Below are positions 1-9,232 of a DNA stretch of 64,000 bases, one piece after another. This stretch comes from an uncultured Pelagibacteraceae bacterium. Its GTDB lineage: Bacteria; Pseudomonadota; Alphaproteobacteria; Pelagibacterales; Pelagibacteraceae. Numbering within the stretch: position 1 is the stretch's first letter; each line of letters opens with the position of its first letter. Position numbers and translations under genes: made by a program. Under the pieces are notes generated by a model. The model saw nothing but the letters and a program-made list of their open reading frames with translations, made no database searches and was not told the DNA's origin. The stretch spans positions 62,001 to 126,000 of the forward strand of contig CACMYV010000001.1 of the NCBI GenBank assembly GCA_902617975.1, read 5' to 3'.

Positions 1-675
1 AATTGCGGCAATAACTTTAAAGGTCATTAAAGGGTGAGAAATATAAGATATAAGCATATTTTTATTGTTAATTTCTTTTGCAACCCCATCTTGTGAAGCA
101 TATAACAATTTTCCTTCCTTATCACTTTGATCAATTATTACGGATAACATTTTTTCAGGTTTGAGGATTCTAAAATTGTATTTACTTTTCATTTCAATAA
201 ATGGTGAAACGAAAAACTTCTTCTCGCAGCTATTTGTAATTATTTTTTCGTCGTTGACTTTAAATATATAAGTATGTTGCTCACCAAATGTATTTTTAAC
301 TTCATACAATATAGCTATAATTTTTGAATGATTATCATAAACGAAAAAAATACTTAATGGATTAAATACGTAACCAAATATTCTAGGATAACAAAGCAAT
401 TTTACCTTTATGTTTTCAAATTGAATGTTGTTTGATTTTAAATTTTCTATTACCCAGGCTTTTAAATCACTACCATCTCTAGGTCCGTGATCTTTGTCAT
501 AAAAACTTAAAATATTAAAATTATTGTTAGAAAAAATTTTAATTTTTTTTTGTATCAAATTAATTTCATCAAGATCTAAAAAAAGTGAGAAAACGTTGTA
601 TTTAAAAAAGTGATATTTTGGCTTAAATCTTTTATGAATTACTTTACCTTCGTAAATATTGGAATTTTTAATCAT
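1..675 (-). CDS. DUF1365 family protein, 3' part cut by window edge
   Basis: The visible 225 residues run from an ATG at 673-675 off the left edge of the window, so the C-terminus is missing. The stretch around YPRIFGYVFNPLSIFF is the hallmark of DUF1365 proteins. The start overlaps the stop of the upstream FAD oxidoreductase by 8 bp, which suggests translational coupling. In other proteobacteria DUF1365 genes commonly sit beside such oxidoreductases and a cyclopropane-fatty-acid-synthase-like methylase. In Rhodobacter the equivalent pair has been linked to the singlet-oxygen response and modified fatty acids, as far as I recall. The biochemical function is not established, and a lipid or stress role here is inference from context. 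The family call is secure. Confidence 0.85.
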   Translation of the reverse strand, partial: MIKNSNIYEGKVIHKRFKPKYHFFKYNVFSLFLDLDEINLIQKKIKIFSNNNFNILSFYDKDHGPRDGSDLKAWVIENLKSNNIQFENIKVKLLCYPRIFGYVFNPLSIFFVYDNHSKIIAILYEVKNTFGEQHTYIFKVNDEKIITNSCEKKFFVSPFIEMKSKYNFRILKPEKMLSVIIDQSDKEGKLLYASQDGVAKEINNKNMLISYISHPLMTFKVIAAI

Positions 676-1906
676 TTAGGTTTTCAATCATATTAATGGA
701 TGATTTTATTCCATCTTCATGAAAACCGTAACCAAAATAACTACCACAAAACAATACATTTCTTTTATTTTGTATTTCTTTTAATAATTTTTGATTATTC
801 AAAGCATCTTGATCAAAATAAGGGTGGGTAAAAGTAACTTTTTGTAGGATTTTTTTTTGATCTATTTCAAAAAAAGGATTTAAGGTTAAGAAAATATTTT
901 TTTCTGTCTTCAGATTTTGTAATAAGTTCAACCAATAAGTTAATGATGTCTTACTAATATCTGATTTATCAACTGAGGAATTCCATGAAGACCAAACTTT
1001 TTTATTGTTTGGCATACATACATCGTCGGTATGTATTACTGCTAGATTGGATTTATATTTAAAATTTGAAAGTATTTTTTTTTCTTCCTCAGTCGGCTCA
1101 TTCAAAATTTTCAATGCATCATCTGCATGAGTAGCGATGACAACTTTATCATAGTCAAAAAATTCGTTACTAGCACCGTAATATACTTGAACACCAATTT
1201 TATTTCTTTTTATCGAACTAATCTTATAATTTTTAAAATATTCTCCACTTATTTGAGTTAATACTTTCTCTACATAAGTTCTACTTCTGTTGGTGACTGT
1301 GTACCATTGTGGTCTATTTTTTAATTTAAAAAGTCCATGATTTTGAAAAAATTTTAAAAAAAATTTAATTGGCATTTGATTTGCTTCTACTGGGGGCATA
1401 GACCAGATAGCAGAAACCATTGGGATTAGATGAAAATTAATAAAATTTTTTGACCATTTATTTTTTTCAAGAAATTCACCAAGAGTAATCTCTTCATTTA
1501 AACTTTTAATTTGATCACACTTTTTGTAGAAATTTATAATATCAAAAAACATTTTTAAAAATTTTAAATTAAAAAGATTAGCTTTATTTGCAAAAATTCC
1601 GTTTAAACCTCTACCGCAATATTCATAATTTGTATCTTTTACAGAAACAGAAAATGACATATCGCTTTTTTCAATTTCAATTTTTAATTCGTTAAAAAAA
1701 TTTATGAGATTTGGATAAGTTTCATGATTAAAAACAATAAAGCCAATATCTACAGGAACTTTTTTACCATTAATTAAAGTATCTAAAGTATATGAATGAC
1801 CACCAAAATGATCTTCGCTTTCGAATAAATCAACATGATGTTTTTTGGAAAGCTTTTGTGCTGCTGATAAACCAGAGATTCCTGATCCGATTACTGCAAT
1901 TCGCAT
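668..1906 (-). CDS. FAD-dependent amine-oxidase-fold oxidoreductase
   Basis: This 412-residue flavoprotein opens with a classic dinucleotide-binding beta-alpha-beta fold: GSGISG at residues 7-12, an acidic residue at 29 to bind the FAD ribose, and GGHS at 35-38. The C-terminal half has a second FAD-contact motif (CGSYFGYGFHEDG). Length and pattern match the NAD(P)/FAD-dependent oxidoreductases that pair with DUF1365, a relationship seen here directly because the two genes overlap by 8 bp. The gene lies only 5 bp downstream of gcvP on the same strand, so it may be read from the gcv transcript. The substrate is unknown. Homologous pairs elsewhere have been linked to fatty-acid modification and singlet-oxygen signalling, so a membrane lipid substrate is a reasonable but untested guess. 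Confidence 0.85.
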   Translation of the reverse strand: MRIAVIGSGISGLSAAQKLSKKHHVDLFESEDHFGGHSYTLDTLINGKKVPVDIGFIVFNHETYPNLINFFNELKIEIEKSDMSFSVSVKDTNYEYCGRGLNGIFANKANLFNLKFLKMFFDIINFYKKCDQIKSLNEEITLGEFLEKNKWSKNFINFHLIPMVSAIWSMPPVEANQMPIKFFLKFFQNHGLFKLKNRPQWYTVTNRSRTYVEKVLTQISGEYFKNYKISSIKRNKIGVQVYYGASNEFFDYDKVVIATHADDALKILNEPTEEEKKILSNFKYKSNLAVIHTDDVCMPNNKKVWSSWNSSVDKSDISKTSLTYWLNLLQNLKTEKNIFLTLNPFFEIDQKKILQKVTFTHPYFDQDALNNQKLLKEIQNKRNVLFCGSYFGYGFHEDGIKSSINMIENLND

Positions 1907-1911
1907 TAAGG

Positions 1912-4782
1912 CTATGCTGCGTCTTCTTTAAACTCATCCATACTTGGACATGTGCAGAATATATTTTTATCTCCATAAACATTGTCTACCCGAGCAACTG
2001 GAGGCCAAAATTTGTTTTGTTTTAAAAAACTTGCAGGATATGCTGCTTCTTGTCTTGAATATTTATGTTCCCATACATCTGATGATAATTCAGTATCAGT
2101 GTGAGGAGCATTTTTAATTGGATTATCAATTTTATCAAATTCACCTGATTTAATTTTTTCAATTTCTTGTTTAATCTTAATTAAAGTGTCACAAAATCTG
2201 TCTATTTCTGACAAGCCTTCACTTTCAGTTGGCTCTATCATCATAGTGCCAGCAACAGGCCATGACATAGTTGGTGCATGAAATCCAAAATCTATCATTC
2301 TTTTAGCAATATCTTCTTCTGTTACACCTGTTTCAGATTTAATATTTCTAATATCAATTATGCACTCATGTGCAACATTGCCATTTGCACCTTTGTACAA
2401 AATCGGAAAGTGATCTTTTAGTCTGTGGGCAATATAATTTGCGTTTAAAATTGCAACTTGAGTAGCAAGCTTTAATCCTGCTGATCCCATCATTTTAATA
2501 TACATCCAAGAGATTGATAGAATACTTGAGCTGCCCCAAGGAGCTGCTGATACTGCTCCAATTCCACTTGTTGGTCCGCAATCTTTTATCACTGGATGAT
2601 TAGGCAGATAAACTTGTAAATGTTTTTTACAAGCTATAGGTCCCATTCCAGGTCCACCACCACCGTGTGGAATACAAAATGTTTTATGCAGATTAATATG
2701 ACAAACATCTGGACCAAAATTTCCAGGCTTTGCAACTCCAACAAGGGCATTTAAATTTGCTCCATCCATATAGACCTGTCCACCATGTTTATGAACTAAC
2801 TCACAAATATCAGTTATTTTTTCCTCAAATACTCCATGGGTAGATGGGTAAGTTACCATTAAAGCTGCAAGATTTTCTGAATGTTGCTCTACTTTTTTCT
2901 CTAAATCATCGAAATCTACATTTCCCTCTTTATCACAATTAACAACAACCACTTTCATTCCAACCATTTGTGCGCTTGCTGGATTTGTACCGTGTGCCGA
3001 ACTTGGGATTAAACATATATTACGATGAGCTTCATCTCTATCTAAGTGATACTTTCTTATAACCATTAGACCTGCATATTCTCCTTGGGCACCTGCATTA
3101 GGTTGTAGAGAAACACCAGAAAAACCTGTTATAGATCTCAACCAATTTTTTAAATCAGTAAACAAATCTCTAAAACCTTCCATTTGTTCAACTGGAACAA
3201 AAGGATGAGGTTCTGCAAATTCTTTCCAAGAAATCGGGATCATTTCAGCAGCAGCATTTAACTTCATTGTGCAAGAACCAAGTGCTATCATAGTTCTATT
3301 CAATGCTATATCCTTATCCTCTAGCTTTTTAAGATATCTAAGCATTTCAGTTTCTGAATGATATAAGTTAAAAATTGGATGCTCTAAATATTTTGAAGTT
3401 CTTAATAAATTTTTTGGTAAATTAGGTAATTTAACTGAAGGATCCTCTTTTTTTATTGATTCTGCAGCATTAAAAATTTTTAATAATTGATTTACTCTAT
3501 AAACGTTTTTTCTCTCATCAAAAGAAACAGCAAGCATTTCAGAATTTACTTTTCGTATATTTACTTTCTGATTTAGAGCATTTTTATAAATTTGATCAGT
3601 CTTTTCTTTGGTAATAATTGTAACAGTATCAAAAAAATAATCAGAATAAATTTCATAACCTGACTGTTTTATTTTATCAGCAAAACTTTTTGCTAATTGA
3701 GAAACTCTTTCAGAAATATTTTTTATTCCATCTGGACCATGATAAATAGCATATGCTGCTGAAACTATTGCTAATAAAGCTTGTGCAGTACAAATATTGC
3801 TTGTCGCCTTATCTCTTCTGATATGTTGCTCTCTAGTTTGTAAAGATAATCTGTATGCCTTGTTACCATGTCTATCAACTGACACACCAACGATTCTACC
3901 AGGCATCGATCTCTTATACTCGTCTTTGGTTGCAAAAAATGCTGCATGTGGACCTCCATACCCCATTGGTATTCCAAATCGCTGAGAGCTCCCAACAGCT
4001 ATATCAGCACCAAGTTCTCTTGGTGTTTTTAATTTTGCTAATGCTAATAAATCGCAAGCTAATACAGCCTTACCGTTTTTTTTATGAATTTTGCTAATTG
4101 CTTCACTAGGATCTTTAATATCTCCTAAAGTTCCAGGATATTGTAAAATTCCACAAACTAAATCCTCTTTTAATTGATCCAAAACTTCATCTTCTTTTCC
4201 AACTAAAACTTTTAATCCCATTGGTTCGGCTCTAGTTTGAATCACATTTACTGTTTGAGGATGGCAATCCTCGGACACAAAAACTAAATTACTATCTTTT
4301 TTATTTAATCTATGACTAAGACCCATGGCTTCTGCTGCTGCTGTACCTTCATCCAATAAAGAAGCATTAGCGATATCCATTCCAGTAAAATCAACAATCA
4401 TTTGTTGAAAGTTTAACAACATCTCAAGTCTTCCTTGAGCTACTTCAGGCTGATAAGGTGTATATGATGTATACCAACCTGGATTTTCTAATATATTTCT
4501 TAAAATGACATATGGCGTATACGTTCCATAATAACCCATTCCAATAAAATTTGAGTAAACATGATTTTTTTTTGAAATTGCTCTTAATTTTCTTAACGCC
4601 TCATATTCTGAATTAGACTCTCCGATATTAAGCTCACCTTTAAACATTATTTTTTCTGGAACAGTGTTATTCATTAAATCATCTATTGATTGATAATTTA
4701 ATTCATTTAACATTTTTGATTGGTCTTCTTTAGAAGGTCCGATGTGTCTTTTTATAAAATCTTTTTCTGAATTTGGTAACAT
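1912..4782 (-). CDS. gcvP: Glycine dehydrogenase (decarboxylating), P protein
   Basis: P protein of the glycine cleavage system, which decarboxylates glycine on pyridoxal phosphate and passes the aminomethyl group to lipoyl-GcvH. At 956 residues it is the full-length single-chain (alpha2) form. The C-terminal half holds the cofactor lysine in LHKTFCIPHGGGGPG, at about K700. The N-terminal half shows typical P-protein blocks such as NFIGMGYYGTYTP and SLLDEGTAAAEAM. The ATG shares one base with the gcvH stop (TAATG), indicating coupling. It is the third gene of gcvT-gcvH-gcvP and would be controlled by the glycine riboswitch ahead of gcvT. Nothing looks broken or truncated. Confidence 0.98.
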   Translation of the reverse strand: MLPNSEKDFIKRHIGPSKEDQSKMLNELNYQSIDDLMNNTVPEKIMFKGELNIGESNSEYEALRKLRAISKKNHVYSNFIGMGYYGTYTPYVILRNILENPGWYTSYTPYQPEVAQGRLEMLLNFQQMIVDFTGMDIANASLLDEGTAAAEAMGLSHRLNKKDSNLVFVSEDCHPQTVNVIQTRAEPMGLKVLVGKEDEVLDQLKEDLVCGILQYPGTLGDIKDPSEAISKIHKKNGKAVLACDLLALAKLKTPRELGADIAVGSSQRFGIPMGYGGPHAAFFATKDEYKRSMPGRIVGVSVDRHGNKAYRLSLQTREQHIRRDKATSNICTAQALLAIVSAAYAIYHGPDGIKNISERVSQLAKSFADKIKQSGYEIYSDYFFDTVTIITKEKTDQIYKNALNQKVNIRKVNSEMLAVSFDERKNVYRVNQLLKIFNAAESIKKEDPSVKLPNLPKNLLRTSKYLEHPIFNLYHSETEMLRYLKKLEDKDIALNRTMIALGSCTMKLNAAAEMIPISWKEFAEPHPFVPVEQMEGFRDLFTDLKNWLRSITGFSGVSLQPNAGAQGEYAGLMVIRKYHLDRDEAHRNICLIPSSAHGTNPASAQMVGMKVVVVNCDKEGNVDFDDLEKKVEQHSENLAALMVTYPSTHGVFEEKITDICELVHKHGGQVYMDGANLNALVGVAKPGNFGPDVCHINLHKTFCIPHGGGGPGMGPIACKKHLQVYLPNHPVIKDCGPTSGIGAVSAAPWGSSSILSISWMYIKMMGSAGLKLATQVAILNANYIAHRLKDHFPILYKGANGNVAHECIIDIRNIKSETGVTEEDIAKRMIDFGFHAPTMSWPVAGTMMIEPTESEGLSEIDRFCDTLIKIKQEIEKIKSGEFDKIDNPIKNAPHTDTELSSDVWEHKYSRQEAAYPASFLKQNKFWPPVARVDNVYGDKNIFCTCPSMDEFKEDAA

Positions 4783-5162
4783 TATGCTGATGTCTCCTTT
4801 GCAAATTTTTCATATTCTTCTTTACTCATAAGACTATCCATTTCAGATTTGTCTTTTATTTTAAGTTTAAAAAACCATGCGGATTCTTCTGGGTCTTCAT
4901 TTATTTTTGATGGATCATCAACTATCATTTGATTTGTATCTATAACTTCTCCACTAACAGGAGTGTAAACATCACTAGCAGCTTTCGTTGACTCAACCAC
5001 TCCAGCAGTTCCATCTTTATCAACATTTGAACCTTTCTCTGGGAGTTCAGCAAATACTATATCCCCAAGCATTTCTGTTGCATGCTTAGTTATTCCAATT
5101 GTAGCTTCTTCTCCATCTAGTTTAATCCACTCATGTTCTTTCGAATATTTAACTTCAGACAT
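4782..5162 (-). CDS. gcvH: Glycine cleavage system H protein
   Basis: Lipoyl carrier of the glycine cleavage system, shuttling the aminomethyl group between GcvP, GcvT and the lipoamide dehydrogenase. The 126-residue length is standard. The lipoylation site is K60 in [13 protein letters not shown], followed by the conserved PVSGEV strand. It overlaps gcvT by 8 bp upstream and gcvP by 1 bp downstream, so the three are one translation-coupled unit. No lipoate ligase or synthase gene is present in the window, so lipoylation must be supplied from elsewhere. Confidence 0.98.
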   Translation of the reverse strand: MSEVKYSKEHEWIKLDGEEATIGITKHATEMLGDIVFAELPEKGSNVDKDGTAGVVESTKAASDVYTPVSGEVIDTNQMIVDDPSKINEDPEESAWFFKLKIKDKSEMDSLMSKEEYEKFAKETSA

Positions 5163-6261
5163 TAATTTCCCCTTTTACATAATTTTTTTTATAAAACGGT
5201 AAGTTACAAATATTTGCAGGAATTTTTTTTCCTCTAACTTCAAGAAATATTTTTGTATTTACAGTTGAATAGCTATTATCGACATATCCCATTGCTATTG
5301 GATGTTCAACGCTTGGTCCAAATGTACCACTTGTTACTTTCCCAATTTCTTGGTTTTTATCATTGTAAATTTTTGTATTTCCTCTAGCAATTACTCTGCT
5401 GTCTGGTTTTATACCAACTCTCAATTTTTTTACTCCACTTTGAAATTGATCTTTTAAAACTTCTGATCCAACAAACTCTGTTTCAATTCTACTTTTTGGT
5501 ATTGCCCATTTTAAATTGGCTTCAATTGGACTGGTATCGTTGTCTAAATCATTTCCATACAAACACAGTCCAGCTTCCATTCTTAATGTATCTCTCGCTC
5601 CTAAACCAATCAATTTAGATCCATATTCTATCAAACTTTCTACAAAAATTTCAGCATCGCTATGTTTTATAGAAATTTCAAATCCATCCTCACCAGTATA
5701 TCCTGATCTAGTTATGTATACTTTATCATTGTTATAGACATAATTATTTCCGTTCATAAATTTTAAATTGTCACAACCAGGTATTACTTTATTTAAAACA
5801 TTTTTTGCTTCAGGGCCCTGTAATGCAATTAATGATAATGACTCGTCTAGATTCAATTTATATTGATTATCAAGTTTAGATTTTATTACTTCATAATCAT
5901 TATACTTACATGCAGCATTCAAGATAATTAAAAATCCATCAGATGTCTTAGTAATTATCAGATCGTCCTGTATGCCTCCTTTGTTATTCATTAAAAATGA
6001 ATACTTACTTTGATTAGTTTTTAATTTTTTCAGATCTGCAGGAAAAATCTTCTCAAGATCATTTGTAAGATCATCTCCACCCGATATAAACAATTGACCC
6101 ATATGAGAAACATCAAAAATACCAGAGTGTGAACGTGTATATTTATGCTCTTGTATAATACCATCTTTATATTGAATTGGCATTTGATATCCAGCAAACT
6201 CAACGAGCTTTGCTCCATACTTCATATGGAGATTATTTAATGATGTTTTTTTTATACTCAT
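5155..6261 (-). CDS. gcvT: Aminomethyltransferase, glycine cleavage T protein
   Basis: Folate-dependent T protein, which releases ammonia and forms methylenetetrahydrofolate from the aminomethyl group on GcvH. The 368-residue product has the family blocks [10 protein letters not shown] near residue 47, [14 protein letters not shown] with the catalytic aspartate, and [18 protein letters not shown]. It is the first gene of the gcvTHP operon. The start codon (6259-6261) and the purine-rich AGAG just before it lie inside the 3' arm of a 12-bp inverted repeat belonging to the upstream riboswitch. This both supports the chosen start and explains how translation could be controlled by glycine. Confidence 0.97.
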   Translation of the reverse strand: MSIKKTSLNNLHMKYGAKLVEFAGYQMPIQYKDGIIQEHKYTRSHSGIFDVSHMGQLFISGGDDLTNDLEKIFPADLKKLKTNQSKYSFLMNNKGGIQDDLIITKTSDGFLIILNAACKYNDYEVIKSKLDNQYKLNLDESLSLIALQGPEAKNVLNKVIPGCDNLKFMNGNNYVYNNDKVYITRSGYTGEDGFEISIKHSDAEIFVESLIEYGSKLIGLGARDTLRMEAGLCLYGNDLDNDTSPIEANLKWAIPKSRIETEFVGSEVLKDQFQSGVKKLRVGIKPDSRVIARGNTKIYNDKNQEIGKVTSGTFGPSVEHPIAMGYVDNSYSTVNTKIFLEVRGKKIPANICNLPFYKKNYVKGEINV

Positions 6262-6270
6262 ATTAACTCT

Positions 6271-6419
6271 TTATGCCCCCTCTGTCTTTTTGCCTGAGAG
6301 ATTTGCTCCTTCGGCGAGAATAATTCTCTTTCCAGAGTTAATATGTACGGTCCATTTGCCTGAGAGTTTCCGGGGTGGTTGCTCCTTCGGCAGGATTTAT
6401 TTCAATCCATTCTCCCGTA
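6271..6419 (-). promoter_or_regulatory. Tandem glycine riboswitch (two aptamers) controlling gcvTHP
   Basis: On the minus strand two glycine-aptamer cores occur in tandem. Aptamer 1 spans about 6419-6346 (GCCGAAGGAGCAA, then CTCTCAGGCAAATGGAC, closed by TACGG/CCGTA). Aptamer 2 spans about 6337-6280 (GCCGAAGGAGCAA, then CTCTCAGGCAAAAAGACAGAG, closed by CTCTG/CAGAG). They lie directly before gcvT, as in many bacteria. The sequence CATATTAACTCT (6259-6270 on the plus strand) is the perfect complement of AGAGTTAATATG (6334-6345). The gcvT start region can therefore pair with the 5' strand of aptamer 2 P1, giving two mutually exclusive folds. Aptamer identity is certain; the switching direction is inference. 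Confidence 0.96.
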
Positions 6420-6424
6420 AGTGA

Positions 6425-6453
6425 CTTATATTTTAATTATATTGATTTATCAA
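6425..6453 (-). promoter_or_regulatory. Predicted sigma-70 type promoter of gcvTHP
   Basis: Read on the minus strand, TTGATA (6453-6448) and TATAAG (6430-6425) are separated by 17 bp. The predicted transcription start is near 6418-6419, exactly where aptamer 1 begins with its P1 strand. The -35 box lies inside the 3' end of the upstream SHOCT gene. No start-site data are available, so this is a pattern call. Confidence 0.55.
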
Positions 6454-7398
6454 CTTTTCTTTTGCCTTATTAAATTCTTCTTTTGTTAAAACATTTGACT
6501 TATAAAGCTGGTTTAATTTTTCAAGCATTTCAACCAATTCCTTGTTTTTCTTATTTTTGTTGGAATTGTTAATAAATTGATTATCAAATTTGATTTTATA
6601 TTTACCTTTAATTTTAAGACTATTTTCTACAATGCTATGATAATTAGCCATACGACCCAACCATTTATCCATTACACCTCTTGCTTTTTTATTATTATCA
6701 ATATTTTGTGGGTGAAATTCACTTTGTGATTCAGAACTATAAATAGGAATATAATTATCGAAACTTTGGGGTGATTGAAGAAAACTAAATGATAAATATC
6801 GATCTGCTATTCTTGGAATATAAGTTGAAACATCATATGCGAGATAAATATCAGAATAATTAATTTTATTTTTTTCTCCCCAATTAACCAAATAAGCTAA
6901 ATTCGTATTTGGATCATCATTTTCAAATAATTCATAATTTGTATCAATATGCTTAATTGAAACACAATTATGTGTTATTCCTGAAGACTTATAATATTTA
7001 AGCAATGTATAATATTTTCTGTCAACACATCCATGCCTTTTTGGTTTGAATACTGCCTCAACAATTATTGGTGTCATGTAACCTATAATAGCAGACAAAC
7101 CTTCTACTTTTTCAATTTCAAAAAGCTTCGTTACCTCATTATTAGATACTTGAGCTAGCGTTATTGTGTAAGCGTGGATACCTCTAAAAATATGCTCACC
7201 GGTTCTATGAATAACCTTCCATTCTCCATCAGGTAAAGGGATAGAAATTCTGCTAGTTATATTAAATTCGTCAGAAATTTTTTGATTTAGTTGATACTTA
7301 AATGTAGCTTGAGAGATATTTGTTATAAATATCAAACAAGGTATTGATATAAATAAAATTTTAATGTTTATTTTTTTATAAAATATTTTTTTAAACAT
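6433..7398 (-). CDS. Secreted protein of unknown function with C-terminal SHOCT-like tail
   Basis: I do not recognise the main body of this 321-residue protein. A basic N-terminus and a hydrophobic segment (about residues 14-31, ending near NISQA) suggest a signal peptide and export. The last 35 residues (ELVEMLEKLNQLYKSNVLTK... EEFNKAKEKL) resemble the short SHOCT module often found at protein ends. The middle has two isolated cysteines (HGCVDRKYY and THNCVS), which could form a disulfide in the periplasm. It follows the DMT transporter by 11 bp on the same strand, and the gcv promoter overlaps its 3' end. No function can be assigned. Confidence 0.7.
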   Translation of the reverse strand: MFKKIFYKKINIKILFISIPCLIFITNISQATFKYQLNQKISDEFNITSRISIPLPDGEWKVIHRTGEHIFRGIHAYTITLAQVSNNEVTKLFEIEKVEGLSAIIGYMTPIIVEAVFKPKRHGCVDRKYYTLLKYYKSSGITHNCVSIKHIDTNYELFENDDPNTNLAYLVNWGEKNKINYSDIYLAYDVSTYIPRIADRYLSFSFLQSPQSFDNYIPIYSSESQSEFHPQNIDNNKKARGVMDKWLGRMANYHSIVENSLKIKGKYKIKFDNQFINNSNKNKKNKELVEMLEKLNQLYKSNVLTKEEFNKAKEKLINQYN

Positions 7399-7409
7399 AA
7401 AAATTAATT

Positions 7410-8279
7410 TTACTTGCTTTGATTTAATTTTAAAAGTGATGAAAATTGAATTAAAACTGCAAATATAATAATAGATCCGCCAATTAAAACGGTTGTTGGA
7501 GGATTTTCATTTATAAACATCCAGGCCCAAAAAGGTCCTAAAACTGCTTCTGATAACATTATGATTCCAACTAAAGCTGAAGGTGTAGATCTTGCGCCGA
7601 TTGTAATAAAAATAAAACCAAAACCAAGTTGAAAAAAACCAGCTAAAAATCCTAAAAAAATATCATTTAAAGATATAAAGATCGTTTTAGACATAAAATA
7701 TCCGATAATCAAAGCAATAACACCTGCAATAAATTGTAATGGCACCATATCTACACTTGGAAATTTTCTAACTATTAAAATTAATGTTGCAAATGATATC
7801 GGCATAATGAAAGCAGCAATATTTCCACTCATTTGTCCAACTGTTAATGAACTTCCAACCATCAAAATTATTCCTGAAATAGCTAGAACTATAGAAGTTA
7901 ATGTTATTAAGTTTATTTTTTCTTTTAAAAAAAAATATCCAAAGATTGCTAAAAATAAAGTTTGGGTTTGAATTATAAAATTAGTATTCGCGACTGTAGT
8001 ATTATACATGGCAAAAACATAACCACTAAATCCACAAGCAAGTATAATGCCTCCAACAAGTCCTGGTACTCCAGATTTATAAAATGCTGAAATAAAATCT
8101 CTTTTGTAGCTGATAATTAAAAAGATCAGAACTACAATTAAAAAAAAAACCGATCTCCAAAATAGAATTTGCCATAGAGTAGAACCTTCGAAAGATTTGA
8201 CTATCAATCCTCCAAAACTTAGACTGAAAGCACCAAAAAAAATTAAAAGTGGTCCTGGCAATTTTGTGATTAGAGTCAT
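7410..8279 (-). CDS. EamA/DMT superfamily transporter
   Basis: A 289-residue integral membrane protein with about ten hydrophobic segments arranged as two repeated EamA halves. The first half begins PLLIFFGAFSLSFGGLIVKS and the second follows GQMSGNIAAFIMPISFATLI. Members of this family export or import small metabolites, and the substrate cannot be read from sequence. The start ATG overlaps the stop of pxpC by 4 bp, so it is probably translated with the 5-oxoprolinase subunits. Movement of an amino-acid-related compound is plausible but unproven. Confidence 0.88.
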   Translation of the reverse strand: MTLITKLPGPLLIFFGAFSLSFGGLIVKSFEGSTLWQILFWRSVFFLIVVLIFLIISYKRDFISAFYKSGVPGLVGGIILACGFSGYVFAMYNTTVANTNFIIQTQTLFLAIFGYFFLKEKINLITLTSIVLAISGIILMVGSSLTVGQMSGNIAAFIMPISFATLILIVRKFPSVDMVPLQFIAGVIALIIGYFMSKTIFISLNDIFLGFLAGFFQLGFGFIFITIGARSTPSALVGIIMLSEAVLGPFWAWMFINENPPTTVLIGGSIIIFAVLIQFSSLLKLNQSK

Positions 8280-9232
8280 TTAATTTGAGAAATAAGATTA
8301 TCAGTCTCCATCTGATAAAGCTTATATAATGTTTCTGCATCCTCTAAGCTTACATTTTTAAATTTAATATTGGATCCAGGTGTTAATTGTACTAATCTAT
8401 CAAAGTCTGCAGATATAACAGTAGCAATCTTTGGGTAACCTCCAATAGTCCCATGATCTGATAACATAATTATTGGATCTCCAGCAGAAGTGATTTGAAT
8501 TACACCTTTTACTAAACCTTCAGATTTTATATTAGGATCAACGATATTTTCAATTTTTGGACCTTTTAGTCTCATACCCATTCTGTCTGAAAGTTTTGTA
8601 ATTTTAAAACTTTCTTTAAAGAATTTATTTTGTGAAGACTCAGAAAAATAATCATAGTTTGTGCCTTTAATGACCCTTATATTTTCAATAGTGCTTCCTA
8701 AGTAATCAAGTTTTCTTTTGTTAAAAGAATTATTAATATCAATTATTTCAATTTCTAAATCTTTAGAAAATTTATTCCCGTTATTTGGTCCAATTTGAGC
8801 TTGTGTATTTATTGAACAGCTTCCCCAATAATAATCAACACTAAAAGTTCCATTAATCGAAAGATATCCATAAACAGACTTGTTGGTTGATTGTATATCG
8901 ACTTCATCTCCATTTTTTAACAAATAACATTGGTAGGAATTACCATCAGTAACACCCTCTTTTGTTATAATTTTAAATGATACATTTCCAGAAATACAAA
9001 AAAAAATATCTTTTCCAAAATACTTTAAATGTGGACCTTGATAAGCGAATTCTATTACAGGTGAATTGTAATCATTTTGCAAAAGTGAGTTTAATAATTG
9101 AAAATTTCTTTTATCCATCGCTCCACTAAAAGGAATACCAATATGGTATAAATTATTTCTTCCTAAGTCTTGATATGTGGTGTTGATACCAGCTCTTAAA
9201 ATTTTAAAGTAGTTTCTATCTTTTGATTTCAT
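8276..9232 (-). CDS. pxpC: 5-oxoprolinase subunit C (KipA/biotin-dependent carboxyltransferase-like)
   Basis: A 318-residue KipA/AHS2-family protein, subunit C of the bacterial PxpABC 5-oxoprolinase, which opens 5-oxo-L-proline to glutamate using ATP. Family blocks visible include FKILRAGINTTYQDLGR at the N-terminus, GIPFSGAMDKRNF, SDRMGMRLKGP, and LSDHGTIGGYPKIATV. It overlaps pxpB by 17 bp and the DMT transporter by 4 bp. Together with divergent pxpA starting 28 bp beyond pxpB, all three subunits are present. Related carboxyltransferase-like proteins in urea-amidolyase systems are the alternative, but the YcsF-type partner favours oxoprolinase. Confidence 0.92.
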   Translation of the reverse strand: MKSKDRNYFKILRAGINTTYQDLGRNNLYHIGIPFSGAMDKRNFQLLNSLLQNDYNSPVIEFAYQGPHLKYFGKDIFFCISGNVSFKIITKEGVTDGNSYQCYLLKNGDEVDIQSTNKSVYGYLSINGTFSVDYYWGSCSINTQAQIGPNNGNKFSKDLEIEIIDINNSFNKRKLDYLGSTIENIRVIKGTNYDYFSESSQNKFFKESFKITKLSDRMGMRLKGPKIENIVDPNIKSEGLVKGVIQITSAGDPIIMLSDHGTIGGYPKIATVISADFDRLVQLTPGSNIKFKNVSLEDAETLYKLYQMETDNLISQIK

